In this document: in pieces, positions 52,954 to 62,902 of the stretch
Layout: the number at the start of each line of letters is the position of its first letter
How positions within the stretch are numbered: the stretch's first letter is position 1
Assembly (NCBI GenBank): GCA_965198045.1
Contig: CBDAOL010000005.1
Coordinates: 95,542-159,541, forward strand
Origin: CBDDEC01 sp965198045
GTDB taxonomy: Bacteria; Chloroflexota; Dehalococcoidia; UBA2979
Reading direction: 5' to 3'
DNA: 64,000 nt
Notes under the pieces: generated by a model
The model's input: only the letters and a program-made list of their open reading frames with translations
Databases searched by the model: none
Told to the model about the DNA's origin: nothing
Position numbers and translations under genes: made by a program

Positions 52954-54030
52954 GTGTCGGAAGGGGCGGCCATGGAGTTCGGCATCTTCATGGAGTTCGA
53001 GACTCGCGAGGGCGAGAGTCAGCCCCGCGCGTTCAACGAAGCCTTCGATCTCGTCGATGCCGCGGAGGAATGGGGTCTCGACACCGTCTGGCTCGGAGAG
53101 ATGCACTTCTCGCCTCGGCGGTCAGTGCTCTCGGAACCGATCGTCGTCGGCAGCGCGATCGCGGCGCGCACCAAGCGCCTGCGGATCGGGGTTGCCGTGC
53201 GCGTGCTGCCGCTCAGTCATCCACTGCGCATCGCCGAGGAGACAGCGACGCTCGACCAGATCAGCGAGGGACGGCTGGACTTCGGCATCGGGCGCAGCGG
53301 CTCGCCGCGCGCCTATGACGCGCTGAGCATCGAGTACGGCGAAAGCCAGCCGCGCTTCCGCGAGGCTCTGGCGGTCATCCTCGAGGCGTGAAAGGGCGAG
53401 CCGTTCTCACACCACGGCGAGTTCTACAGCTTCGACGAGATCGCGGTGTCGCCTCGGACCCGCCAGCAGCCGCACCCGCCTTTGCGCATGGCCGCCACGA
53501 GTGCCGACACATTCGCGCTCGTTGGCCAGCTCGGCCTCCCTATCTTCGTCGGCCTTCGCGGCAACGATGTGCCGCAGCTGCGGGAGCATCTCGAGACGTA
53601 TCGGGCGGCTTGGCGCGAGGCCGGTCACCCGTCGGGGCCAGACGGCGACGGCGATGTGCTCTTACGTATCCCCGTTTACGCAGCGCCGACCGAGCGCGAG
53701 GCGATCGAGGAGCCGCGCGCCAGCACCGAGTATTTCCTCGAGCGCCAGGCGGTGATCTCGCGCACGGCTCTCGGTCGCGCTGGCGGCGGACCGGTCGAGG
53801 CGCGTCGAGCCGAGGCGGAACGCCTGGAGAGTGTGACGTACGAGGAGACGCTGGCGACGAAAGTGGCCTTCGGCACACCCGAGGCGTTGATCGATCGCTT
53901 CGCCGAGCTGCGTGACGACCTCGGCCTCGTTGGGATCTGCGCCGAGCTTAACGGCGGCGGGTTAGTGCCGCAGGACCGCGTCGAACGCAGCCTGCGCCTG
54001 CTCACCCACGAGGTCATGCCGGCGCTCTGA
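52951..54030 (+). pseudogene. LLM-class flavin monooxygenase interrupted by an in-frame TGA
   Basis: Before the TGA (53389-53391) the frame reads GIFMEFETREGESQPRAFNE, WGLDTVWLGEMHFSPRRSVL and ISEGRLDFGIGRSGSPRAYD. After it, in the same frame, KGEPFSHHGEFYSFDEIAVS and PLRMAATSADTFALVGQLGL continue the luciferase-like barrel to 54030. The interrupted spot (ILEA-stop-KGEPFS) is where the family normally has tryptophan, so a single TGG to TGA change explains it. A complete product would be about 352 residues from ATG 52972. As read, it gives only a 140-residue fragment. Confidence 0.8.
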
Positions 54031-54119
54031 CCAGATCGCCCGCGCCAGCGCGTATGCTCGCCGACGAGGCGGTCGGCGAGCGACTCCCTTAGGCTCGGCG
54101 ACGCATAAGGAGGCTGCAC

Positions 54120-55206
54120 ATGCCCTCGACAGCTCTGAACACCGAGATTTGCGACCGCTTCGGCGTCGACTACCCCCATCTTTGGCTTCAGTCACTCCGC
54201 TGATACCGTCGCGGCCGTATGCCGCGCTGGCGGCATCGGCGTCTGGGGCGGTACACGCAACACGCCCGAGGAGATCGAGGAGACGCTGACGCAGATCTCC
54301 TCGGCGGTCGACGGACGGCCGTTTGGGATCGACCTCGTCATCCCAGCGGGGATGCCCGAGCGCAACAACCGCGAGGAGATTGAACGCCTGCTGCCGGACG
54401 AGCATCGCGAGTTCGTCGATGGTCTGTGGGACAAGTACGACGTACCGCGCGACGGACTGCCGGGGGGGCGCTCACGCTTCGTGCGGTCCGAGGAGTCGGC
54501 CCGGCGTCAGGTCGAGGTCGTCCTCGAGTCCGATGTTTCGGTCTTCGCCCTGGGCGTGGGCAGCCCGATGGACGTGATCACGGCGGCGAAGGACCGCGGC
54601 AAAACGCTGATCTCGCTCGTCGGGCAGCCTCGGCACGCCGAGCGGGCGCTCGCGGCGGGCACCGACATCCTCGTCGCGCAAGGCCACGACGCCGGTGCAC
54701 ACACCGGTCCGATCGGCACGTTCTCGTTGGTCCCGCAGATCGCGGCTATGGCGGATGTACCGGTGCTCGCTGCCGGCGGCGTCGCCACCGGTCGTCACAT
54801 CGCCGCCGCGCTCGCCCTCGGCGCGGTCGGGGTATGGATCGGGACGGCCTGGCTACTGACCGAGGAGGCGCATCTCGAAGAGCAGGCGGTGCGCCAGCTC
54901 GAGGGGGCGCGGTCGGCCGACACGGTGATCACGCGCAGTGACTCTGGGAAGACGCTGCGCGTCGTCCGCAGCGCCTGGACGGACGAGTGGGAGGACGAGG
55001 ACGCCCCGGTCCCGCTCCAGATGCCGTTACAGGACATCCTCGTCGGGGACCTCCTGGGCTCGATTCAGCGCAACAAGGTCGAGGAGCTCGCACACCACCC
55101 GGCTGGACAGGGCATCGCCTGGTTCAACCAGCTGAGTACCGTCGACGACGTGATGTCGGGCCTGGTCGACGAGGCTTCTGAAGTCCTCGAGGGGTTGCCG
55201 GGCTAG
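54120..55206 (+). pseudogene. Nitronate monooxygenase-like enzyme with a +1 frameshift
   Basis: From ATG 54120 (AAGGAGG ribosome-binding site) the frame reads STALNTEICDRFGVDYP. Removal of one C from the CCCCC run at 54173-54177 continues it as IFGFSHSADTVAAVCRAGGI and GVWGGTRNTPEEIEETLTQI into the main body. That body (ATG 54352 onward) has the flavin-barrel features AKDRGKTLISLVGQPRHAER, VAQGHDAGAHTGPIGTFSLV and VLAAGGVATGRHIAAALALG of 2-nitropropane-dioxygenase-type enzymes. As written, the first 77 residues are lost; an internal start would lack the N-terminal flavin strand. Confidence 0.8.
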
Positions 55207-55229
55207 GCGTCCGGCTCAACGAACGGCGG

Positions 55230-56120
55230 TCAGCTCCGGACGCGAGCGGGCCCCACCGTGTCACCGGGCTTGTACTTCGAGGTGCGGATCAGTGTCCGCG
55301 GCGCCGTCTCGTCGCCCTCGATGTGCCGGACCAGCAACTCAACGGCCGCCCGTGCGTCCTCCAGTGGGGCGCTGAGCACGACGCTGAACGTTGGGCGGGC
55401 GATCGATCGCGAGTGCCACACGCCGAAGCCGATGATCGAGATGTCGCCGGGGATGTCGAAGCCACGCGCCTCGAGCTGGTCGGCCACGGCCTCGGCGTTG
55501 GTCACCCAGTGCACGAAGATTGCGGTCGGCGGCTGGTCGAGCGCCATCAGGGCGTCGACGGCCGCGCGCGCGGCCTCGGGGGTGTCGCTGACGCGCTCAA
55601 GGTCTTCTTGTTGCGATAGGCCCGCGCCTGAGAGCGCCTCGCGGAGCAGGTCGAAGCGGTGCGATCGCGTCGAGGGCGTGATCATCGCGATGCGCTGGTG
55701 TCCGTGGTTGCCGAGGTCGGCAAACGCCTCGTCGAACGCCTGCTGCTCGTCAACGACGAGCGAGGGGGCGATCGGGTGCGGGCGCGAGCGTTGAAGCAGG
55801 ATCGTGGGGACACCCGCCTCCTGCGCGGGGCGCAGGATGTTCTCGGTGGCGCCGAACTGGTAGCACAGCAGCCCGTCGACCTGTCGCGCGATCAACTCGT
55901 CGATGTATGCCGTCCACAGCTCCGGGTCGTCATGTGCGACCCCTCGCTGATGGTCAGGAGGTAGCCGTGCTCGTGGGCGGCGGCGGCCGCCCCCTGGATG
56001 ATGTCGGGCATCACGGGCAGCGCCAGGGTGGGTAGCACGAGGCCCAGCACGTGCGTCCGTGCCGTGCGCAGACTGCGGGCCTGTCGGTTAGGGCGATAGC
56101 CCAACTCCTCGACGGCGGCG
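55230..56120 (-). pseudogene. LacI-family regulator, HTH-less and frameshifted
   Basis: The ligand-binding domain is recognisable (AAAHEHGYLLTISEG, then LIARQVDGLLCYQFGATENI, HQRIAMITPSTRSHRFDLLR and DISIIGFGVWHSRSIARPTF). The N-terminal helix-turn-helix is absent: the sequence starts at AAVEELGYRPNRQARSLRT, the hinge. A second lesion near 55931-55940 shifts frame between SEG and ELIARQ. Upstream, the sequence is a different gene (coaE). So the regulator lost its DNA-binding head at a deletion junction near 56120. It cannot act as a repressor. Confidence 0.75.
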
Positions 56121-56649
56121 CGCGGTCAGAGGCGGGCTCGCGCTCCTTCCAGCTGCGTGCCGAAGCGAGGCGCTGCTCGGCCTCCTCCTGCGAGAACGCG
56201 TTGCGCTCCATCAGCCGGGGGAGGGCCGCCTCGTCGTCCGCCGCGACGAGCCACGTGGCGTCTGTCCACTCGGAGTACCCGGCCTCGATCAGATTCACAG
56301 CCTCGAGGATCGCGATGTCCTCGTCGCCCAGCTCCTCGCGCCAGCGGTCGATCGTCTGCTTCATCTCTGCAGCGATGTCGCCGATCGCCTTCGTCAGTGC
56401 GCCCATGCGCTCCGGCTTGCCGAAGACCATCCCGCCGAGGATCTTGCGGTCGATGTAACCGTCCTCGCCGACGATCTCGTCGCCAAACTCGGCGACGATG
56501 CGGTCGAAGCCGTCCTTCCCCGGGTCGTACATGCGGTGCACGAGCCGGTCGGCGTCACCATGGATCGCGCCGTGCTTCGTCACGAGGTGCTCGCAGAGCA
56601 GACTCTTCCCCGTCGCGATCGAACCGGTGATCCCGAGAACGAGAGGCAT
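56121..56649 (-). pseudogene. coaE: Dephospho-CoA kinase, C-terminally truncated
   Basis: From ATG 56649 (AAGGAA ribosome-binding site) the first ~175 residues are a normal CoaE: Walker A LGITGSIATGKSLLCEHL, GAIHGDADRLVHRMYDPGKD and the NMP-like core through MERNAFSQEEAEQRLASARS. After about residue 175 the sequence becomes the lacI hinge in another frame, so the usual last 20-30 residues are gone. CoaE performs the last step of CoA synthesis and is normally essential. Either the truncated form still works or another copy exists outside the window. Confidence 0.75.
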
Positions 56650-56766
56650 GGACGTTCCTTCGACCTAACGGCAGCGCCGTGACTGCCGAGGATTGCGCAC
56701 TCAGCAGCGCCCAGCCTAACGAACGCACCTCGCTTGCGACAGATGGCAGCTACGAATGCGCTGCGG

Positions 56767-59119
56767 TTAGCCCGATCGCTCCGGCGTCAGCGTCAGGGTG
56801 TGCTCCGCCGCCGACTGCGCGGCCGTTGGATCGAGGTGCATCGGAACGCGCTCGTGCGCGCGCCAATGCTCCAGCTGGGTCCGCGTAGTGAGGCGAGGCG
56901 GGATGTCCGGAGGCGCCGGCCGGCACAACCCACGTCGCCTCGAGTGGCGCGGCGAGGTCGATGACCTGCCGGTACACGGAGAGCCCCGTGATCGCGAAGC
57001 TGTCGCCGACGACGCTGCTGGCGCCGGAGACCTGGAGTGTGTCGCCGTCGCCGCCGACCGCCGCCGAGGGCGGGTCGAGCGTCGGCGCCTCCTCGCCGTG
57101 CGAAGTCGAGAGGGTGTGCGTCGCGGCTGTGCTGTGCACGGCGTCCCAACGCCACGCGGCGGGGTCGTCGCCGCCAGCGGTCGCAGCCGTGGCGGCCCAT
57201 GCCGCGTCGAGGGCCTGCTGCAGCACCGGCGCCCAGTCGCGGCCGTCAGGCGTGCCGGCCGAGTCCGCGAGCGTCGAGGCTACGTGGAAGAGCCAGCCAC
57301 CGACGAGGCGAGCCGCGCCCGTATTCGTGCCGCTTTGCAGCCACGCCCAGGTCTCGTCCCCGACGATCGGAGCGAAGATCGCTGAAGCCAGCTCGCGCCG
57401 GGCATGTGCATAGAGCAACGCCGCGGCGCTGTCGGGCCGGAGGTCGCCGTCCCACGCCGCGAGTAGCGATCGTGCACGTTCGGCATCACCCGCGAGGGGT
57501 GGGTGAGCCTCGAGGAACCGAGCCCAGTCGCGCGCCCGCACGGAATTGACGTCGCCCTGTAGTGCGGCGAGCGCCTCGGGCGTCAGGGGGTCGCGGGTGC
57601 GGTCGCCGAGCACCTCGGCGATGCGCTCCGCGCGACCGGGTGTCGTGAATTCGTAGGCGAGGTAGGGTTCGTCGCGGTCCCACGGCTGCTGGTTGGCCGT
57701 GCCGAAGAAGCCCTCCCGCGGGTTGATCACGCAGGGCAACTCCTCGAACGGCACGTCGCCGACCCAGTCGTGATCGCCGGTCCAGCCCGGCACCGGCAGT
57801 TGCCGGCCGGCGTCCGAGGAGCGCACCGGGACGCGACCGCGATAGAGCATGCCAATGTCGCCTGCAATATCAGCGGCGAGGAGGGCGTTGACAGGCTCCT
57901 CCTAGCCGCGCTGCGTCTCGAATAGGCCCTCGACGTTGACCGCGCCGAGCATTGGCCGCAAGCACTCCCACTGCGTACTCGGTCGATCGGTCGCAGTGTA
58001 TCGCAACGCCATGGCCACACCCGTCGAAGGGTCGCCGTCGATGATCGGCCCATGGCGGCTCGCCCACGTGCGAAACACGACGGGATCGCCGCCGCGCACC
58101 GCGATCGTCTCGTCGCGCACGTCGGCCTCGGCCCAGCCGCCCTCGATGTCGTCCGCCTGCGTCGCGCTGGCGTCAGCGTTGAAGCGCTCGAGGTAGAGGT
58201 CCTGGTAGTCGGCCTGGCCGTGCGTGATGTTCCAGCCGACCGTGCCGTTCTGCCCGAAGTGAGGCAGTGCCGGGAAGCCCGGGAACGCCCCACCGGCGAC
58301 GTTGAAGTCGGGGCAGGTCACGTGTACCTGCCAGTACACGTTCGGCACATCAAGGGGTCGGTGCGAGTCGTTGCAGAGCACAGGCAACCCGGTCGTCGTG
58401 CGGCTGCCGTGCACGACCCAGGAGTTCGATCCGCCCTCGTCCGATCCGAGTGTGTCGAGGTCCGCCGCCAGCGCCGCGAGACGCTCCTAGGACTGCGCAA
58501 TGACGTTCGAGACAGCGCCGTCCGGCGGGAGGATCACGCTGTGTCCGGGCGGCTCAATGCCCTCGAGCGCGACGTAGCCGTCGAGGCCGACCCGCCGCAG
58601 GAACTCCGCGCGCGCGAGCTTAGTGAGCCGCTTGCCCATGATCGCGTGACGGACTTTGAACGTGAGCACGGAATGCCACGGCTCCCATGGCTCGCACTCG
58701 ATCCCGGCGAGCGCGTATTCGACTGGCAGCGGTTCGTCGGAGGCGATGAACGCGTTCACGCCGTCGGCATAGGCCTCGAACATGGCGCGGGTCTCGGTGC
58801 TCATCGCCTCGACATCCGCCGTCGAGGCATCGTGCAGGCGGAACTGGCGGAACAGCTGGTCGGTCTCGACGCCAGACGGGCCAACGACCTCGGCCCAGCG
58901 ACCGGTGCCTCGTCGGCGATACCACTCCATCAGCCACAGCCGGTCCTGTGCGCTCGCGTAGCCCATGCCGAACCATGCGTCGTGCTCGCTGCCTGCCTCG
59001 ACGTACGGGATGCCGTAGCCGTCGCGCCGAATCACCACTGACCCGTCGAGGCCCGCGACCGCGCGATCGCCGTCGATCGTGGGCAGCGCCGCCTCGTAGG
59101 CCGAGCGGCCGAGGCTCAC
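56767..59119 (-). pseudogene. Penicillin acylase-family Ntn-hydrolase with two in-frame TAGs and a frameshift
   Basis: The 790-codon frame carries VVIRRDGYGIPYVEAGSEHD, MGYASAQDRLWLMEWYRRRG, the nucleophile region EGGSNSWVVHGSRTTTG (Ser at the beta-chain start), LCNDSHRPLDVPNVYWQVHV and VGWNITHGQADYQDLYLERF. TAG stops interrupt it at 58489-58487 and 57904-57902. Near the end, one extra base in GGG (56877-56879) throws the frame; the other frame gives QLEHWRAHERVPMHLDPTAA and a TAA at 56769-56767. The family cleaves amides such as acyl-homoserine lactones or beta-lactam side chains. The gene overlaps the next enzyme by four bases. Confidence 0.8.
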
Positions 59120-60234
59120 TGCAGCATCCCGGCACCGGCGACGTCCCAGACCGCCTCGACGATGCCATCGCGAACGGCGAAGAGCCGGCGGTGCAGCAGC
59201 ACCGTCGAGTCGGAGTAGTGCGGGATCATCGTGAAGCGCTGGCCGGGGGTGAGCTCGATGCCCTCGTCGAGTTCGAGCAGCGTGTGCTCGGCGTTCAGTC
59301 CGAGGCAGGTTACGCCGCTCGGCGCGATCACCCTCGGCAGGCCGGTGTGGCGGCCCGTGGTCTTCCAGCCGGCGTCGCCAATCGCCCGACCCGCGCGTGC
59401 TGTGGAGATCACCTGCGCCTGCACGAACAGCGCCGGTCGGTGATCAGGCACCTTCATCGACTCGGCGTAGCTCAGGTCGAGGAGCACGCCACCGCCGGAC
59501 TGGATCTCCGTGAGCGCGCCCAGACGCGCGGCGATCCAGTAGTTGCCGGTCCCGGCGCCACTGCGCACCGGCACAGCGATGCCCGCCGCCTCGACGGTGG
59601 CCTGTGCTTCAGCCAGTACATCGGCCGAGGCCTGCGACGCCGCCTCTTTCTCCTCGAGGTCGGGGATGCCCATGACGTGGCCCTCGTAGCCCATCAGGCC
59701 TCGCAACGAGACGCCCTCGAGGTCGAGCGCGAGCTGGGCGAGGGCCGGCGCCTCGTCGGGCGTGATGCCGCAGCGGTTGAGCCCGACGTTGATGTCGACG
59801 AGGACCTCGACGTCTACTCTGGCCGCCGCCGCCGCCGCCGCCGCCTCCGCGATCGCACGTAGATTCGTCGCGTCGTCCACCGCCACGCAGATGCGCACGC
59901 TCGAGGCGATGTCGATCAGTCGAGCGATCTTCGTCGCACCGACGATCTCGTTGGCGATCAGGATGTCGTCGATGCCGCCTGCGGCCATCACCTCGGCCTC
60001 GCTCACCTTGGCGCAGGTGATGCCGACCGCACCGCCAGCGACCAGCCGCCGGGCGAGGTCCGGCGACTTGCTGGCCTTGACGTGCGGCCGCCAGTCGACG
60101 CCGGATTCCGCGGCCCGCGTGGCCATCATCGCGATGTTGTGGTCGAGCGTCTCGAGGTCGACCCAGAGCGCCGGCGTGTCCGCCTCCTCGATGGACCGCC
60201 CGACGATCGCCGCCGTCTCCGTAGCCAGGGTCAT
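59116..60234 (-). CDS. PLP-dependent D-threonine aldolase/D-serine dehydratase-like enzyme
   Basis: 372 residues from ATG 60234 (GAGGTG ribosome-binding site); a TTG four codons upstream is less likely. The alanine-racemase-type barrel begins ADTPALWVDLETLDHNIAMM with the PLP lysine in WRPHVKASKSPDLARRL. LMGYEGHVMGIPDLEEKEAA, VRSGAGTGNYWIAARLGALT and the C-terminal metal region NAEHTLLELDEGIELTPGQR with MIPHYSDSTVLLHRRLFAVR follow. It acts on a D-hydroxy-amino acid. It is upstream of, and overlaps, the broken acylase gene. Confidence 0.85.
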   Translation of the reverse strand: MTLATETAAIVGRSIEEADTPALWVDLETLDHNIAMMATRAAESGVDWRPHVKASKSPDLARRLVAGGAVGITCAKVSEAEVMAAGGIDDILIANEIVGATKIARLIDIASSVRICVAVDDATNLRAIAEAAAAAAAARVDVEVLVDINVGLNRCGITPDEAPALAQLALDLEGVSLRGLMGYEGHVMGIPDLEEKEAASQASADVLAEAQATVEAAGIAVPVRSGAGTGNYWIAARLGALTEIQSGGGVLLDLSYAESMKVPDHRPALFVQAQVISTARAGRAIGDAGWKTTGRHTGLPRVIAPSGVTCLGLNAEHTLLELDEGIELTPGQRFTMIPHYSDSTVLLHRRLFAVRDGIVEAVWDVAGAGMLQ

Positions 60235-60333
60235 CGCACACCTCAAACGCTGGTCAGCCGTGGAGGCGCGAGCGTAGCGGCCCCGCCCCGATCGCGGAAG
60301 CGCGGCCGTGACGAGCGCCCTCGAGGGGGTGCG

Positions 60334-61551
60334 CTAACCCCGCGGCAGGCCGAGGCCGCGGGTGGCGATGACGTTGCGCTGGATCTCGGACGTGCCGGCG
60401 CCGATGGTCTCGGAGACCGTGGCGAGGTAGTACGTGCCCCAGCGCGCGCGCATGGGGGCGCGCTCGTCGCTCTCGTCGTAGATGAGGCTGTACTGCCCTA
60501 GGGCGGTGACGGCGGTGGCACTGATGCGCTGGTGCAGCTCGCTCGAGAACAGCTTCTGCACCGAGGCCTCGTAGTTCGGGATCAGGCCGCGGTTCTGCAT
60601 CGTGATGATGCGGTTCGAGAAGTTCCTCGCGACGCCCGCCTCGATGAAGCGGTCCGCGAGCTTCGTCCGCGTCTCCGGCGCTTCGCCGAGGTTCGTGCGG
60701 CCAGTGCCAGCGTCCCGCTCGTCCTTGAGGAACGTCAGCAGATCGTCCAGCCGGTTGGCGAAACCGACAGCGGATCCGATCGAGGAGCGCTCGAAGTCGA
60801 GGTGCGTCGCGCCGACGTACCAGCCGCGATTGATCTCGCCGACCGCGTTGCGGACGGGGACGCGCACATCCTCGAAGAACACCTCGTTGAAGGACATCGA
60901 ACCGGTGATCTGCTCCAGAGGGCGCACGGTGATGCCGGGCGAGTCCATCGGGAAGAGCAGGTAGGTGATGCCGCGGTGCTTGGGCGCGTCTGGATCGGTG
61001 CGGATCAGCGCGAAGATCATGTCAGCCGTCGCTGCGCCCGAGGTCCAGATCTTCTGCCCGTTGATGACGAAGTCGTCGCCGTCGCGCACGCCGCGCGTCT
61101 GCACCGAGGCGAGGTCGGAACCGGCGCCCGGCTCAGAGTAGCCCTGGCACCACTGGATCTCCCCACGCACCATCGGCGGGAGGAACTCCTCCTTCTGCTC
61201 TTCGGAGCCGTGCACCAGGACCGTGGAACCGACATCAGGGACGGAGACGATCGGCGCGCGGTTTTCGGTGAAGACCTCGCGCATGATGAACTGCTCCATC
61301 GGCGACATATCCGCGCCGCCGACGTTCTTGGGCCACGCAGGAGCGATCCAGCCGCGGTCGTGCACGGCCTTCCGCCACGACTTCATGAGGTCACGAGACT
61401 CGTCGCGAGAGAGCTTGCCGCGGTTCATGCCGCCGAGGCTGCCCTGGTAGAGCGCGTCCTCGGCCAGCACGTCGGGTAGGTGCTCGTCGATGAAGGCCTG
61501 CACCTCGGCGCGCCACTCGGCCTGTTCCGTCGTATCGGTGAAGTCGACCAT
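60334..61551 (-). CDS. Acyl-CoA dehydrogenase
   Basis: 405 residues. Motifs include YSEPGAGSDLASVQTRGVRD (FAD/substrate loop), INGQKIWTSGAATADMIFAL, VRPLEQITGSMSFNEVFFED and the C-terminal EIQRNVIATRGLGLPRG. The catalytic base position cannot be fixed reliably. It inserts a double bond in an acyl-CoA, passing electrons to ETF. Many Chloroflexota and actinobacteria carry several such genes for fatty-acid or steroid-like substrates. The gene is monocistronic, with a GGAAGGA site before ATG 61551. Confidence 0.9.
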   Translation of the reverse strand: MVDFTDTTEQAEWRAEVQAFIDEHLPDVLAEDALYQGSLGGMNRGKLSRDESRDLMKSWRKAVHDRGWIAPAWPKNVGGADMSPMEQFIMREVFTENRAPIVSVPDVGSTVLVHGSEEQKEEFLPPMVRGEIQWCQGYSEPGAGSDLASVQTRGVRDGDDFVINGQKIWTSGAATADMIFALIRTDPDAPKHRGITYLLFPMDSPGITVRPLEQITGSMSFNEVFFEDVRVPVRNAVGEINRGWYVGATHLDFERSSIGSAVGFANRLDDLLTFLKDERDAGTGRTNLGEAPETRTKLADRFIEAGVARNFSNRIITMQNRGLIPNYEASVQKLFSSELHQRISATAVTALGQYSLIYDESDERAPMRARWGTYYLATVSETIGAGTSEIQRNVIATRGLGLPRG

Positions 61552-61606
61552 CGGGCGACCCGTCCTTCCGTGACGTTGCGGATCCTACACGAGCCCTCCG
61601 GCGAAG

Positions 61607-61612
61607 TAGAAT
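61607..61612 (+). promoter_or_regulatory. -10 element TAGAAT upstream of the amidohydrolase
   Basis: TAGAAT lies 58 bases before ATG 61670, giving a leadered transcript with a GAGGGAG ribosome-binding site at 61658-61664. Confidence 0.4.
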
Positions 61613-61669
61613 CCGCGAGCGTCGAGGCGGCGACCAGCCGTCGCGTGGGCGCGCGCGAGGGAGCGACGA

Positions 61670-62902
61670 ATGCAGGCGATCACCGGAGCGACACTGATCG
61701 ACGGCCGCGGCGGCGATCCCGTCGCCAACGCGACGGTCGTCATCGACGATGAGGGGCGCATCGTCGAGGCGGGGGGCGATGCCGCCGTGCCTTCGGACGC
61801 CAGCGTGCGCGATGTTGGTGGCATGACGGTCATGCCCGGGATGATCGACAGTCACGTTCACTTCTACTCCGGCCGCAAGACGATGCAGGAACGCTCGATG
61901 ACGCCGCCGACGCTGGCCACGTTCGAGGCGGCCGAGAACGCCCGCATCACTCTCGACGCCGGGATCACCTCGGTGCGCGACGCCGGCGGGTCGCCGGCCG
62001 GGTTCAAGCTCGCGGCCCAGCGAGGACTGCTTGCGGCGCCGCGGATGCAGATCGCCATCACGGCGCTCTCGCAGACGGGCGGGCACGGCGACGCCACGAT
62101 GCCCTCGGGCGTGCGCATGGCGCGCGGCAACGGCGTCGAGTGGCCCGAGAACATCTGCGACGGCGAGGACGAGGTGCGCCGGGCCACGCGGACGGTGCTG
62201 CGAGCCGGCGCCGACTTCATCAAGCTCCACGCGACCGGCGGCGTCATGTCGCCCTCGGACGAGCCGGGCTCGCCCCAGTTCACCGCTGAGGAGATCGCGG
62301 TGATGGTCTACGAGGCGGCGCAGCACGGGAAGACGTGCATGGCCCACGCGCAGGCGACGGCGGGCATTCGCAACGCGGTCGTCGCCGGCGTCGAGTCGAT
62401 CGAGCACGGCATCTTCCTCGACGACGAGGTGATCGACGAGATGAAGGCGCGCCGCACGTTCCTGGTACCGACGTTGCATGCGCCTCGAGGTGTGCTCATC
62501 CGTGAGAAGGAGAACCCGGGCTCCGTCCTCCCGCAGTCGCTGCGCAAGACGCACGAGGTGCTCGAGGTGCATCGCGAGAGCATCCGCGCCGCGCGGGAGG
62601 CGGGCGTGCGGATCGCGATGGGGACCGACGCGGGCGTCGGCAAGCACGGGACCAACGCCGAGGAACTGCAGTTCATGACCGAGATCGGGATGTCGGCCAT
62701 GGACGCCATCGTGGCGACCACGCAGGTCGCCAGCGAGTGCATCCACATGGCGGACGACGTTGGCACGGTCGAGGCGGGCAAGTTCGCCGACCTGCTCGTC
62801 ATCGACGGCAACCCGCTCGATGACATCGCGATCCTGCAGGACCAAGCGAAGATGCCGCTGGTGATGGTCGGCGGGCAGGCGCATCGCGACGAGCTCGCGT
62901 GA
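61670..62902 (+). CDS. Metal-dependent amidohydrolase (imidazolonepropionase/prolidase-like)
   Basis: 410 residues. Amidohydrolase motifs are MPGMIDSHVHFYSG (H62 and H64), the carboxylated-lysine region GADFIKLHATGGVMSPSDEP, KTCMAHAQATAGIRNAVVAG (His), SIEHGIFLDDEVIDEMKA (His) and RIAMGTDAGVGKHGTNAEEL (Asp). The C-terminal sheet (GTVEAGKFADLLVIDGNPLD) closes the small beta-domain. The substrate is unknown; relatives hydrolyse Xaa-Pro or imidazolone-like amides. Its TGA overlaps the threonine synthase GTG. Confidence 0.88.
   Translation: MQAITGATLIDGRGGDPVANATVVIDDEGRIVEAGGDAAVPSDASVRDVGGMTVMPGMIDSHVHFYSGRKTMQERSMTPPTLATFEAAENARITLDAGITSVRDAGGSPAGFKLAAQRGLLAAPRMQIAITALSQTGGHGDATMPSGVRMARGNGVEWPENICDGEDEVRRATRTVLRAGADFIKLHATGGVMSPSDEPGSPQFTAEEIAVMVYEAAQHGKTCMAHAQATAGIRNAVVAGVESIEHGIFLDDEVIDEMKARRTFLVPTLHAPRGVLIREKENPGSVLPQSLRKTHEVLEVHRESIRAAREAGVRIAMGTDAGVGKHGTNAEELQFMTEIGMSAMDAIVATTQVASECIHMADDVGTVEAGKFADLLVIDGNPLDDIAILQDQAKMPLVMVGGQAHRDELA

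Noticed and set aside
52951..54030. TGA recoded as tryptophan or selenocysteine
   Set aside because: TGA ends many intact genes here (dnaX, pyrR, carB), there is no selenocysteine-type hairpin evident just after it, and the family has Trp at this place.
56767..59119. TAG read as an amino acid (for example pyrrolysine) in the acylase
   Set aside because: TAG is used as a normal stop in other genes (for example at 17825 and 25554), and the same gene also has a frameshift.
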